Part shown: in pieces, positions 27,601 to 38,964 of the stretch
Layout: every line of letters starts with the position of its first letter
Numbering within the stretch: position 1 is the first letter of the stretch
Assembly: GCA_029204225.1 (NCBI GenBank)
Contig: CM055099.1
Coordinates: 47,800,542-47,864,541, forward strand
Direction of reading: 5' to 3'
DNA length: 64,000 bases
DNA from: Diphasiastrum complanatum
Lineage: Eukaryota > Streptophyta > Lycopodiopsida > Lycopodiales > Lycopodiaceae
Notes under the pieces: model-generated
Told to the model about the DNA's origin: nothing
The model's database searches: none
The model's input: only the letters and a program-made list of their open reading frames with translations
Made by a program: the position numbers and the translations under genes

Positions 27601-28640
27601 AACTCTTGTATGGGTGAATGACTTGTAGTCCTTGAATCAGTCGTAATGGTGAGTCATGTGTTGAGTTGCTCTGGAATCTAGATACCAGGAATCGATATCA
27701 TGTTGTTCTCCGTCTCTGGTCATGAAAGTAGCTTCATCTTCCTCTTGTCGCTGATTTGAGTGGCTGGTTGTAGCATTGTGTGCTTCTTGTTGGAACTGCT
27801 TCTTCTTTTCGTTGTTGTACTTCAAAGTTTGTCAGTTTTTGATTTCGTGGCCGGTCCTCTTACAGTATCTACATAATAGCTTCTGCACTGGTTGGAATGA
27901 TGAAGAACTTGAATCCGATCCTGAACCGAAATCTGGTCCAGACTGCATGTTGCCCTTCTTGTCAGTATAGCCTGACTTCGTAGATCTCTTGGATCTAAAG
28001 TTTTGATTTTTCGAATATAGAGCTTGAGAATCTGATCTTGAGTGTGAGGAGGATGTTGATCTTCTGATCTCCTCTTGTAGGAACAACAAAATTACTCTTG
28101 ATAGAGTGAGGTGCTCCTGGGTAGAAATTGTCATTAACCAATTTTTGTAGGCTTCAGGTAGACTCGATAATAGAGTCATGAGTGCATCGAAATCTTCTAT
28201 GACTGAGCCAATTGCAATGATTTGCTCCATAAAATTTTTGAAGGTGTTGAGGTGACTCGAAACACTTTTTGCGTCAGACATCCTCAGGGTGAAAAATTTC
28301 TTCCTCAAGTGTAACTTGGAAGTCACATCCCTAATATCATAGAGAGTTGCTAAGATGTCCCAAGCATTCTTAGCAGTCTGAGCAGCACATATGTGGCTGA
28401 TCTGAGTATCCTTGATGTTGAGGGTGATCATGGCAAATGTTTTGCCATCTCTCAGTCTCCACTTGGTGATGCTGACTGCATCACCTTCTGGTTTGAGCTC
28501 TGTGCCATCAAAGATTTCCCATAGTTCCTTGGCTAATAGTATAACCTTCATCTTGAATTTTCAGAGATGGTAGTTATCTCCATCGAGTTTGTCAATGAGA
28601 GATGAACTAGACAATGGATCTGATGCAAAAAAAATGTACT
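24624..28640 (-). pseudogene. Copia gag-pol polyprotein, dead
   Basis: Read on the minus strand: Gag (28,640-27,840), with a Trp-to-stop change just before LAKELWEIFDGTE and a zinc knuckle CRYCKRTGHEIKN whose last Cys is now a stop. The protease reads YLDSRATQHM, with the active-site Gly changed to Arg. A 372-codon open part (27,600-26,482) holds the pre-integrase block and an integrase core that keeps its Asp-Asp-Glu residues (SDICG, TDGGGE, VVERKN). The reverse transcriptase is split by stops and shifts but keeps YVDD (25,700-25,470). RNase H is in three frames to the stop at 24,624. The copy is autonomous in layout but cannot make a polyprotein. The element at 34.0 kb is the same family. 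Confidence 0.9.
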
Positions 28641-29845
28641 CAAAATATGCAAATTCTAACTAGAACTCTGGTGACAAACTGATAAAAGCCTCTCGAACAA
28701 TTCGCAAAACTTTTGCGAATCTCGTTTCTGTTCGAGAATAATTCGTGTTAGATCTATCAGATTCTATAACACAACAAAACGAAACGAGACAAAATCTAGA
28801 CAAAAACGAAACGAAATGAAGCGAAGCGAAACTTAAACGAGCTCTGATATTGATTTATGCTGGAAGCATAGAGATCGCGAAACGAAACAAAACAAAACGA
28901 AACACGAAGCATGAAGCGAAGCGAAAATATTCACGAACATAATCAGTTCGTCCGAATTCAGATATGATTGTTGGTCACTGCCGGCTATATCATTCCTACA
29001 ATCCTTCAGAGTGTAGACAAACATTGTCGATCTACGTTAACAGATTAATATAGCATTCAACAAAATCAAACCAATGTCCAAAATTGAATTAAACAAGTGA
29101 ATTAGACACACGAATAATATCGGACAAAAATACATTCGAGATCATACAATCATACAGATTAATATGTGCATAATGGCTACAATATTATCTATTGATCTTT
29201 TGATTTTTCGAGCACTGTGCGACAGGCCACACAGTGCATTGGCGTGAGAGAAATACAGTTCTCTCACGAGTAATGTTTTGCTTACTAGCGGACTTCTGGA
29301 TCTACAGATCCTCTTTCTCGGAATTGTCTCGCTCACTGGAGGACTTGTATTCTGTATTTTTTGTCTCTTTTTTACTTTCTTTCTTACAATATTATGCATC
29401 AGGCAAAAAGTATATAGTCTGCAAACAATTTCGTGTTGCATCGTGTAACTTCCAAATTAGAAAGACTAAACATCTACAACTAATCATGAATTACAAGAGT
29501 GGCAGATTAGCCACGATCTAGGTCACTTCTGCTGATGTCAGGATATCTGATCACATATTTGTACCCCATGGTACTTAATTGATTTTCCTGGTCAGTTGAG
29601 GAGCACGACTGATTTCGTGTCGTATCGTGTCGAGTCGTGTCGTCTTTGCCAAAAATTCAGGATTGAAAGCTAGCAAAGCTTTGGCCATAGAAACATTTTG
29701 TTTCTTAAGGATCCATTCTAGTTGAACGAGATTGTTGGTAGAAACAACGATTGCCAAAATACTGTTGGTTGTGCATTTGCTAGAGAGACTTCTTGGTAGA
29801 AACAAGACTGATAATCCGCTATAGAAATGCAGATTACTAAAGTGT

Positions 29846-29859
29846 CTGCTCTGATACCA
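29846..29859 (-). other. Primer binding site of the copia element
   Basis: The minus strand reads TGGTATCAGAGCAG directly after the LTR end, complementary to the 3' part of initiator tRNA-Met as in most plant copia elements. Confidence 0.85.
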
Positions 29860-30984
29860 TGTTGTAAAATTTGGGGACAGGCAGCGGAAGCTTGAGCGTA
29901 GGCATGTAGGAGCGAAAACGCAACAGTTAGCAGCAGAAATATTCAAGATAAAACATTCATACAAAAATTGCGCAAATGAACAATACAGTAGTGAGACAAA
30001 ATTGCACTTTGATTAATATCAACAGTGAGTACAATGGCTTGAAGTAGTAACTTCAGCTTGCTGAGCGTGATAACGTTGGCTACAAAAAAACTTTGATAAT
30101 GTTAAAAACTTGATTAACACTTACATTGCTTGATTCAGCTAGTAGTATATATTTACAAGTGTCTTCAAAAAATATCTTACAATCATTGAATGCTATTTAT
30201 GCCAGTCTTTGTATATGTACAAAGTGGGTAACCGCCCTTGGGATATTTAGCAGTCCAACTGTTTTAGGGTTGATGATAAGTTGGCGACGTCAGTCTGCCA
30301 AACGCGAAGGTGCCCTTGAACAGCAAAAATTCCCGAAGGTGCCTTAAAAGCGAAGATAGAGAATATGCAAAAATCCGACAGTGCCTTTAAAATGAAATTA
30401 GATCACAATGTCGCATTTTTTTCAAAGGTGTAAAAATGCGAAATGTCTTTAAAGTGAAGGCATAGAGAAAAAGCAAAAACCCGACAGTGTCGCTTTTTCC
30501 CAATAGTGTCACTTTTTCCCTAAAGGTCAAAACCGATAGTGTTGCTTTTTCCCGACAGTACGAAAAAGGTGAATGTGCCTAAAAATGACTAAGGCACAAA
30601 AATCCCTAAGGTGGAAAAAGGCAAAAAACTCAACAATGTCGCTTTTTCCCAACAGTGTCGCTTTTTTCCAAAAAAGACAAAGGTGACTAAAAGGCGAATG
30701 TGCCTAAAAATGACTAAGGCACAAAAAATCCCTAAGGTGTAAAAAGGCGAAAAACCCGATAGTGTCGCTTTTTCCCAAAAAAAAGGCGAAGAAGTCGACA
30801 AATGTGAAGTTGCCCTCAATAAATGTTTAAGGGACAAAACTAAAATTTCGATAAATGTGAAGCATGCGATATATGCGAAGATTGTGTTTTAATGCCTTAG
30901 GTCCGAAATATGGAGTTGGCCTTCGGCTGTTTTTAGGATGCTCATTACTAACGATTGTTAAGGTTGAGCATAAAAAATCTAACA
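29860..30984 (-). repeat. Complete 5' LTR of the copia element, 1125 bp
   Basis: Begins TGTTGTAAAA and ends CTAACA on the plus strand. It contains an internal tandem repeat of period 125 bp (GAATGTGCCTAAAAATGAC at 30,571 and 30,696) and many short AGTGTCGCTTTTTCCC-like blocks between about 30,470 and 30,780. Confidence 0.85.
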
Positions 30985-31786
30985 GGAGTCACTAATGGTA
31001 CCAAGATCTTTATGAATTCTTGATTGAAGAAGAAGATGAACCCCTTGGTTCACAAGAGTTAATTAGATGTAAGAAAAAATCTAGACTAGCACTTCGTTAG
31101 AGAAAATTTGAGCCCGAAAAGGGCCCTATAAGAAATGCCATGTCGGAGAGAGAATAATAGAGAAACTTTATTAGAATACCATTTAAGAACTTATTTTACA
31201 CATCTGCCCGCACCATTTTCAATGTAAACCTTTTTAACCATTGTGTCACATCCAAAATCAATTCTTGCCTAAGCACAGTTAAATGAGACCCCTGAACGTC
31301 GAACATTTTCCCTCCCAACATTTGAAACATTCAAAATTAGTTCAAACGAACAGTAAACATCAGAATAGAATAGCACATCAAGAATATGGCTACCACCATC
31401 TCCAACAATGAGCTTTTGCTTGCCGCCATCTCTAAAAATAAAGATTTGTTTGGCGCCCATTCGGAACATGTCATATTCGTATATATTCAGATGAGATGCT
31501 TTACAATGTATGATGGTACTTTACTTTTTTTGGGATTTAGCTATCATTGTCAACGCATTGTTAATTGATATTTTTTTTTACCTATGGCTAAGTTTTATCA
31601 TCTTCATGTAGATCTTCCTTCAGAGTACGACCCACTTAGGACAAGGAAAATCAAGCAAATGTTAAATGGCAATCATGAAAAAGAATCTTGAAATTTTATT
31701 TAGAAGAAAATGAAGTCTTTAAAAAACATAGAGATGGAATTGTTGAATAAAAAAGCAAAAAGTAATAAAAGAAAGCGATTGATAAC
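30985..31786. other. Spacer DNA, no supported gene
   Basis: Only short AT-rich open frames; no repeat partner or domain recognised. Confidence 0.5.
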
Positions 31787-32093
31787 TGTTAGAATTACTA
31801 TTTATGGGCAATGCCACTTTGTTATTTATGTACATACTTGGACTGTATTAATAAATGTGGTAAAGGCCCAATGTGCCTAAAGTCAAGTTTGATATATTTT
31901 GGGCCCCTCCCAATGTAAAAGAGACTGAGTGTTTTTATGAAGAGGTGTAACCTCTATCTCTCTCACACGTACTGCATTTCTCTCATATTGTAGTGTGCAA
32001 GCTTAAGGAAATAGCAATGGTGTTCTCTCTCCTTTTTTCTGCTATGTGAATGCATATGTGCATGCTCTGATTTCACACACATGGTATCAGAGC
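31787..32093 (+). repeat. Short LTR (295 bp) followed by a Met-type primer site
   Basis: TGTTAGAATT at 31,787 to ...CACACACA at 32,081, directly followed by TGGTATCAGAGC (32,082-32,093). This is the 5' end of a different copia element. No second copy of this LTR was seen in the window. Confidence 0.7.
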
Positions 32094-32847
32094 AGGGTAT
32101 GGCTAATCCCTGATGATCCTAGCATGCAGTTTAAATTCTAGTTAGAATTTTGTTTGTTGTAAAGAATAAGGAGAGTTTTTCCTTGTTGGAAAATCCCAGT
32201 TTTGTATTCTCTGTTTTGTAGAAAGAGATGCAAAAGTGTTTCTGGATTCTTGTTTTCTGTTTGTAGAAATAGGATAATTCTGCTTGTGTGCAGAATAGAA
32301 TAAAGAAAATGAGAGAGACATCGATATCCATATGCTTGTCAAATTGTTAAGCAAATTATGAGTGTGTAATGCGTAGGCTGCTTTGATTGTAGTGTCATTA
32401 CAATGGTCGTGACCTGTCTTGTGTTGGTCTCTAAGGAGATTTGCTGGTCTGTCGCCTTGTAAGTTGCCTTGTAAGTTGTGACATGAAAGCAATCATTTTT
32501 CAACAATCAAAGCAATTCCTGCAAATGCGTATTGGTTGAGGAAATCCAAGATCTTGAAAATCCACAGCTGTGTCAGACATCTCGGGCCACATTTTCTACA
32601 AGCGATCAAATTTGAAAAGAAACTGGCGCTAGGGAGTTGCTGCACATGCATTTCTCCAAGAGGTGGATAGCAACATCATGCTTCTCATAGGCATTGCCTC
32701 TTTTCCTTGAGGAAAAAGGAACCGATGATTCTACTGCTGCTATTTTTGCAGAAAGAAGGCACTTCCATCTAGCCTCGCATCACAATCCAAAAGAATCTAA
32801 AATGGCCACTGCATAGATCCTGATCCAGAACGGCCGTCAGCCGCCAA
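32094..32847. other. Remainder behind the short LTR, no readable coding sequence
   Basis: About 750 bp that should be the interior of the element starting at 31,787, but I cannot read Gag or Pol motifs in it. It ends abruptly where RNase H sequence begins. Confidence 0.4.
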
Positions 32848-33055
32848 CCCTAGATTTCACTCTAGGAGTAAGCACATTGAGATCCGATATCACTATGTCA
32901 GGGGCAAGATTCTCAACAAAGAGATGAGCTTAACGTATCGTCGAACGCAGGACATGGTTGCAGATGTGTTCACCAAGGCATTGAGCATTAATGCACACAA
33001 CAAATTTTGTGCACTGCTTAGTCTGAAGATCAAAGCATTCACGGATCCACATTAA
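32848..33055 (+). pseudogene. Copia RNase H C-terminus with pol stop
   Basis: Reads NPRFHSRSKHIEIRYHY, then KILNKEMSL, VADVFTKALS and a stop after FTDPH. This is the usual end of copia pol. The polypurine run ATTAAGGGGGGG and an LTR follow directly. Upstream pol is missing, so this is the 3' remnant of a separate element. Confidence 0.85.
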
Positions 33056-33062
33056 GGGGGGG

Positions 33063-33826
33063 TGTTGGATTTATCTCCTCTACTCTCCTAAATCTCATGC
33101 TAATCTAGTTTTGTTCATTGTTGCATATCTGCTTGCATTGTCGCGCAGCTCAACTACTGAAGACGAACAAGCATCTTGGAAAAAATTCACAGTTTTTGCA
33201 CCTTTGGGATTTTTGCACTTTGGGGTTTGTCAAAAGTCAACTCCCTATACATCTCAGTGTCCGAAGTTCCCGACACATCGAAGTGTCCGACTTCATCATC
33301 AACCTACTTATCGACTTCCTCATCAAGAGAATAGTCGATCCATGAACTATCAGATGACATCAAGTACATAGTTGATAGTCCACCTAACTTGTACATACAT
33401 TTACAGTTAGAAAAGATGGCCATCTAATGCATAATGGCTACAGTAAATTAAGTAGTTAGATTTTATGCTCCCAATGCACTGAGCACTAACATGAAATCAT
33501 CAATGTATAGCGTCAGCAGATCTAACATGCTTAGTAGGCTGTATTCTAGTTAAGTAACTAAGCCTCTTTGGCAAGAAGTGCGATTTATCAGCTTGAGCAT
33601 TTTTGCCCCATTAGTCTTGCGCTGCTCCACACCCTTGTACTCATTTTTCTTATCAATCATAGTGCAAGTTTTTGTCACCACTACTATATTGTTCTATTGT
33701 GCATTGCTACTATTGATTCATCTTAATTATTGCTAGTAATTGTTGCACTTCTGATCTATCTACCATCTGCTCCACTTTCGCTCCCATCCTATTCGATACT
33801 TCTACAATATCCCACGTTTTTCGACA
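33063..33826 (+). repeat. 764-bp copia LTR between two element remnants
   Basis: TGTTGGATTT at 33,063 to ...TTCGACA at 33,826. On its left is an RNase H stop and polypurine tract, as for a 3' LTR. On its right are two Met-type primer sites, TGGTATCAAAGC (33,827) and TGGTATCAGAGC (33,897), as for a 5' LTR. Confidence 0.8.
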
Positions 33827-34043
33827 TGGTATCAAAGCATCTGTTACTACCAGAGCTCCTCTGATCCAATATTCTCTGAAATCACCTTTTACGACATGGT
33901 ATCAGAGCAGATGGTTCAATAATCTGCATTTCTATTGTAGGTTATCAGTCTTGTTTCTACCAAGACATCACTTCTGCAAGTGCACAGTCAACAGTATTCT
34001 CGATGTCGTTGTTTCTATCAACGATCTTGTTCATTAGACCAGA

Positions 34044-35780
34044 ATGGATCCATCTTCTAATTCATCTCTGATTGACAAACTTGATGGAGAGAGCTACCAT
34101 TTTTGGAAGTTCAAGATGAAAGTAGTTTTACTTGCCAAAGAACTGTGGGACATCGTTGATGGCACTGAGGTCAAACCAGATGTTGATGCAGCCAACATCA
34201 CCAAATGGAGACAAAGGAATGACAAGGCATTTGTCTTGATCACTATCAATATCAAAGAATCTCAAATCAGCCACATATGTGCTGCTCATACCGCTAAGGA
34301 TGCATGGGACATCCTAGCAACTCTCTACGACATCAGAGATGTCACTTCCAAACTACATTTGAGGAAGAAATTTGTCACTCTCAAAATGTCTGATGCGAAT
34401 AGTGTTTTGAGCCATCTCAACACTTTCAAGAACCTTATGGAGCAGATGATTGCAATAGGATTAGTCATTGAAGATTTAGATGTTGTGATGACTCTATTAT
34501 CGAGTCTCCTTGATGCCTATGAAACATGGGTCATGGCTATTTCGACCCAGCATCATCTCACTCTATCAAGTGTCATTTCGATGCTATTACAAGAGGAGAT
34601 CAGAAGAAATGCATCCTCCTCCGACAGATCCACAAGATCTATACAAAAAGAAAAATCAAAAGGTTAGATCCAAGAGATCTACAAAGTCAAACTACACTGA
34701 CAAGAGGAGCAACATGCAGTAGCCTGTATCAAACACACCATCAACTTCAGGATCTTCATCATCCCAGCCAATGCAGAGACTATTCTACAAATATTGTAAG
34801 AGGACTGGCCATCTCATCAAGGACTACCGAACTTTGAAATACAACAACGAGAAGAAGAAACAGTTCCAACAGCAAGCCAATGTTGCTTCAGCCAGGTTAC
34901 TTGATCCAGGAACAAGAGAAAGATGAAGCAACCTTCATGACCAAGGTTGGAGAGCAATAGGATATCGACTCCTAGTACTTGGACTCTTGAGCAACCCAAC
35001 ACATGACTCACTATCAAGACTGTTCCAGGACTACAAGTCATTCACCCACTCAAGAGTTGTGCAACTTGGAGAAAACTTATCTCATTCTATCGAAGGTGAA
35101 GGAACGGTCAAAGTCAAATTCGGAAAAGTTGTTGTCCAATGTTCTTCATATTCCTAACCTTACCACAAATCTGCTTTCGATAAGCAAAATCACTGACTCT
35201 AGTCGGAGGGTTGAATTGATATAGAGGGTTGCACCATACTCAACAAGTCTAGGAAAGTTTTAGCTTTCGGTAGATGATGTGGCTACCTTTACAAGCTTAG
35301 TCACTGCTATTTGACAAACAGCCATGCTCTTCATACATCGCTGATATGCTTTGGCATTTCAGATTAGGCCATCTAAACTTCAATATTATTCAGCAAATGT
35401 TGACTCAGAATCTAGTGCAAGATCTTCCTTCTGTTAGCAAGCCAACTTCTCCATGTGTTACCAAGGAGGCAATTTGGCTAAGAAACCTGCTTGCAGATAT
35501 CGGCCTTGCTCAAGAACATCCAACGACAATTTTTTGTGATAATCAAAGCACAATAGCACTCTCTCTAAATCTGAGATTTCACTCTCGAAGCAAACACATT
35601 GAAATCAAGTATCACTACCTTAGAGAAAAAGTGCAAAGCAAAGAAGTGTCATTGTTTTATTGCAGGACAGAGTTAATGGCAGCAGATACTTCACAAAAGC
35701 TTTATCAGACATGTGCACAGTTGACAAGTTTGACTTGGTCGAACAAGTCAACCATGCATAGAACGAATATTAGGTGTTAA
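34044..35780 (+). pseudogene. Internally deleted copia gag-pol
   Basis: Gag is open from the ATG at 34,044 for 207 codons and is clearly the same family as the copia at 24.6-28.6 kb. The zinc knuckle has lost Cys residues (YKYCKRTGHLIKDY). Protease and pre-integrase remnants follow. The last open part (35,346-35,780) runs in one frame from pre-integrase (MLWHFRLGHLNF ... KPTSPC) straight into RNase H (TKEAIWLRNLLADI ... HSRSKHIEIKYHYLREK). The integrase core and the whole reverse transcriptase are therefore missing. Pol then decays, with no polypurine tract or 3' LTR visible. Confidence 0.88.
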
Positions 35781-37469
35781 CTAAAAACTTTGATCAACTA
35801 TAAATTTGACCAATTGTAACTTTTGAATCATAGTTTGAAAGTAAGTCACTTTTTTGTTTTATTATGTTCTATCACAAATTAGTTGAAATTGTTTCTTTGA
35901 TATATTGTGGCCAAGAATAGAAGACACTTTTTTTTACAAAGTGAATGATTCAAGAAAGTGTTCTCAAAAAGCATAATGATAAAAGACATAGTAAGTAAGA
36001 TAAAAATAAAAATAAAAGTAGTCTATAGCAAAGCAAAAAACCTCAAAGACTGGAGGATGACATGTACTTGAGGAGCCATGATGATGAGTGATTGGGCATA
36101 GCCCAAAGTAGGATTGTTGTAGGCACTACTGCCTGGTTGGACCTTGTATATTGTATATGACTTTATCATTGTTTACCTTAGTTAACTAGGACTATGTTTA
36201 CCCATGTGGCACAAGTGAGTAGAGTAGAAGCTTTTAAAGTTATTGTTTGTAGGCTTTCTAAGGTTTTCTACTAAACTCTATTTTACTCTCATTTTGTAAT
36301 ACAATGTTTTTGTTGTTTTAGGATTTATTTTGTGTGTTTCATTTTGTGTGCATGTGTGAGTGTCTATTATGCTTTGCTTTGTAGGTGCATGCATTATATA
36401 GTGATCAAACATTGTAGTGTCACCTTCATTTGGCATTAGAGCTAGTTGAGAGCTTCAATTTGAGGTGATATAGTACCTCAACAGAGTGGAAAATAGGAAA
36501 AAATCAAAATCCCAGCCATTAGTGGCCTCCAAGCATATTACAACCACTCTTAGAAATGGAAATGAGTCAAGGAAGTTTATAGGAATATCAAACTTCAAGA
36601 GATTCATCTCAAAATAACATTCTGAATGATTTTCAGTATTATTTGGCCAAAAATCAGCATAGGAGGTTGTTTCGAATACTTGTTGGTTTGTTGAATGCAA
36701 AGCAAAGGCAATACAAAGCTGAGAAATAAGTTAAGAAGAATATTTTGTCCTACTATTAAACTGATCATTAGATACATGTTCAATCTTATTGATATCACAT
36801 TCACATTTTTAACTATCTTATTTTAGCTACATCAATTTGTTGATGTCGATTTATTTTGATTGTCAGGTTTTCTGAGTTTATGGGCAAAGTAGACATGAAG
36901 ATTTCTCTTGACAACCATCTTTCTACTTTCCTTCTTGGTATTTGAGTCAAAGGGGAGATTTTTAGCATGCGAAACTCCAAAGATCAAGACAAAGGGCAAA
37001 AGGATGAAGGAAAATATCAAGTAGTTCGAAAGGAGCCTCCAAGCAAAGGGAACAACAAGATTGAGGAACTTGAAAATACAATATTAGTACATCAATAATA
37101 TACATTACTTTAAATGAGATGCTGGAAAAATAAAGTGTAGATGTGGTCTAGGGATCTAGACAAGCATGGTAGTGTAGTGTCATGTGTTATAGCTTGAGTT
37201 AGGCATGAAATAACACAAGAAGGATCAAATTAATGTAAGGTATGGTCTAAAATAGGCATGAATTATTTAGATTTGTACTATAGTTAATTGCATGGAGCAT
37301 GCAAGGGAAGAAGCATTTTTTTTATTTAATATAAGCATCTAATGATAGTATGCATTTAGAAATCATTCGTGATTCCTTGATGATCTACAAGTTTCTATAG
37401 GAGGCTTAACATAGTATAAATAAGAGTCAAGCACATTATTTTTTTGTAGGATTGAGCAAGACATTTTCT
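35781..37469. other. Spacer with a possible LTR/primer-site relic at about 36.05-36.44 kb
   Basis: TGGCATTAGAGC at 36,431-36,442 resembles a Met-type primer site with two changes. The roughly 400 bp before it has an LTR-like layout, including a poly-T-rich transcript-end-like segment. No LTR partner or coding domain was found, so this is a weak call. The rest shows no supported gene. Confidence 0.35.
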
Positions 37470-37650
37470 ATTTGTAACCTAGCTAAGTGAGGTCTATTAA
37501 CTAGGGGTTGTTTCAAATTCAAGACCCCAACAAGTCCCTCATTTGTTGGATGGAGGGATGCCATTCGTCCATAGTTTAAATAAGGGTTTCTTTACTTTTA
37601 GATTTAGCTTTAGTTGCCATGTGGGACATGATTGACCCTTTGTCACACAA

Positions 37651-38092
37651 TGTTGTCTCGAGATCAAATGTGCACAGGGGGACGTATGGGGCGTACGCCC
37701 CCCCTGGCCCCCTCCCCTCTTTGTCCCATAAGCACTGGGGGAGGTTTGTCGTGGCATCATAGGTGAGCGCCGAGCAGCTGGGCTGGGTGGGTGGGCTCTA
37801 GGAGGATGCGTGGGTGGCAGGCGGTGCAGCTTGGGTGACACCTGCATGGGACAAGCGACCTTGCACGGGTGGGCGTCGCAAGTGGGTGAGTGGCGTCGGG
37901 CAGCAGGGCGTCGTGCAGGCGGGCCCTGTGGTGCTCGAGACGCGATGGTCCGAGAAAATTTTTTCCCGAGCCATCCGAGATGGTGTCGGCAAGGGACCGG
38001 CGTACTGGGTGTGGGGGCAGTATAACCCCGTGCGCACAGGCATAAATGCATGTGCGCACTTTATGCCTGTGCGCACTTCAGCTCGGGGCCAC
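37651..38092. mobile_element. GC-rich insertion upstream of kinase copy 2
   Basis: Arm homology is interrupted here: arm A is continuous where arm B has about 440 bp of very GC-rich DNA. ACAA occurs on both sides (37,647-37,650 and 38,091-38,094) and could be a target duplication. The insert contains a palindrome GGGGCGTACGCCCC near 37,690 and a perfect inverted repeat near 38,050. Open frames in it are a by-product of low stop frequency. Its transposon class is unknown. Confidence 0.65.
38030..38076. repeat. Perfect 17-bp inverted repeat, 13-bp loop
   Basis: GTGCGCACAGGCATAAA (38,030-38,046) and its exact reverse complement (38,060-38,076). The loop itself contains TGTGCGCAC. It lies at the right end of the GC-rich insertion. 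Confidence 0.95.
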
Positions 38093-38803
38093 AACGTTAA
38101 CTTAAACTTGCTTCTTGAAACTTTATCTCAAAGTTAGTGGTGACTCAACTCCAACAGACTGATTAAAAGAGAAGTCAAATTTAATAAATACAATGGAGAA
38201 GAGATGAAATGTCAACACAATCTCATGCGGATGTAAGAGACTTAGGAGGAAATTCAATACTAATGAGAGATGATGATGAATTGCATAATAAGTCATGACT
38301 CTTTTGAAATGGGATGCACTCCAAGTGCTGCTATTGATTGTGCAAGCAATGAATGGGAAATCACCTAACATTAAGCATCAAAGAACCCATTAAGAGAGGC
38401 TTGCATCAACCAAGTTGGATAACTAAAGCATCAAAGAATATCCTCAAGCACAATGCAAAGCTCAAAAGGTCAGGAATCAGGATTGAAAATTCAAAAGCCG
38501 GGGTCTTGTATTGACTCAAAATACCAGTGATTGAGGGCTCCACGAGTGGGTGGGTTTACATGCCATTCAATTTCCGGGCAAGTCCATTGGATTGAATGGG
38601 TCTACGAAAGTCTGCATGGTATGTGGAATTACAGCCAATGAAAAAAGCTTGTAGTTAATGGGTGCACCTCAAGCACACTATCAACCCAATAAAGAACACT
38701 ATTTGTAGCGATTTGTACTCATCACATCAAATATTTTTGTAATGAGAAGACTCTTTGGAAGTTGGCACGTAGCTCAAAAGTAGCGGCTGTACGCTTCTCT
38801 CCA

Positions 38804-38804
<1 letters not shown>

Positions 38805-38856
<52 letters not shown>

Positions 38857-38884
38857 TCTCATTGCAGTCTAACAATTTGCACGA

Positions 38885-38916
<32 letters not shown>

Positions 38917-38964
38917 ACAGAGTCTCATAGTCTCATTGCAGTCTAACAATTTGCACGATCTCTG
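38805..38964. repeat. CT microsatellites within a 74-bp tandem duplication, upstream of kinase copy 2
   Basis: A (CT)n tract ends at about 38,851 and is followed by TCATAGTCTCATTGCAGTCT. A second, shorter (CT)n ends near 38,916, and the same 40 bp tail recurs at 38,925-38,964. The matching part of copy 1 has no CT tract. In plants, GA/CT tracts near promoters can bind BBR/BPC factors; this is family knowledge, not shown here. Confidence 0.85.

Larger units (their letters stand above)
24389..30984 (-). mobile_element. Ty1/copia element on the minus strand, LTR at right complete, LTR at left truncated
   Basis: The right (5') LTR spans 29,860-30,984 and has TG...CA ends. The left (3') LTR is only 24,389-24,616 and matches 30,755-30,984. 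Beside the right LTR lies the primer site TGGTATCAGAGC on the minus strand, of the initiator-Met type usual for plant copia. Beside the left LTR is a polypurine run next to the pol stop. Because the 3' LTR is truncated, no target duplication can be tested. Confidence 0.85.

Noticed and set aside
37539-38137. Overlapping Pro/Ala/Arg-rich open frames on both strands
   Set aside because: They lie in the GC-rich insertion, where stop codons are rare. None is conserved and none has a domain.
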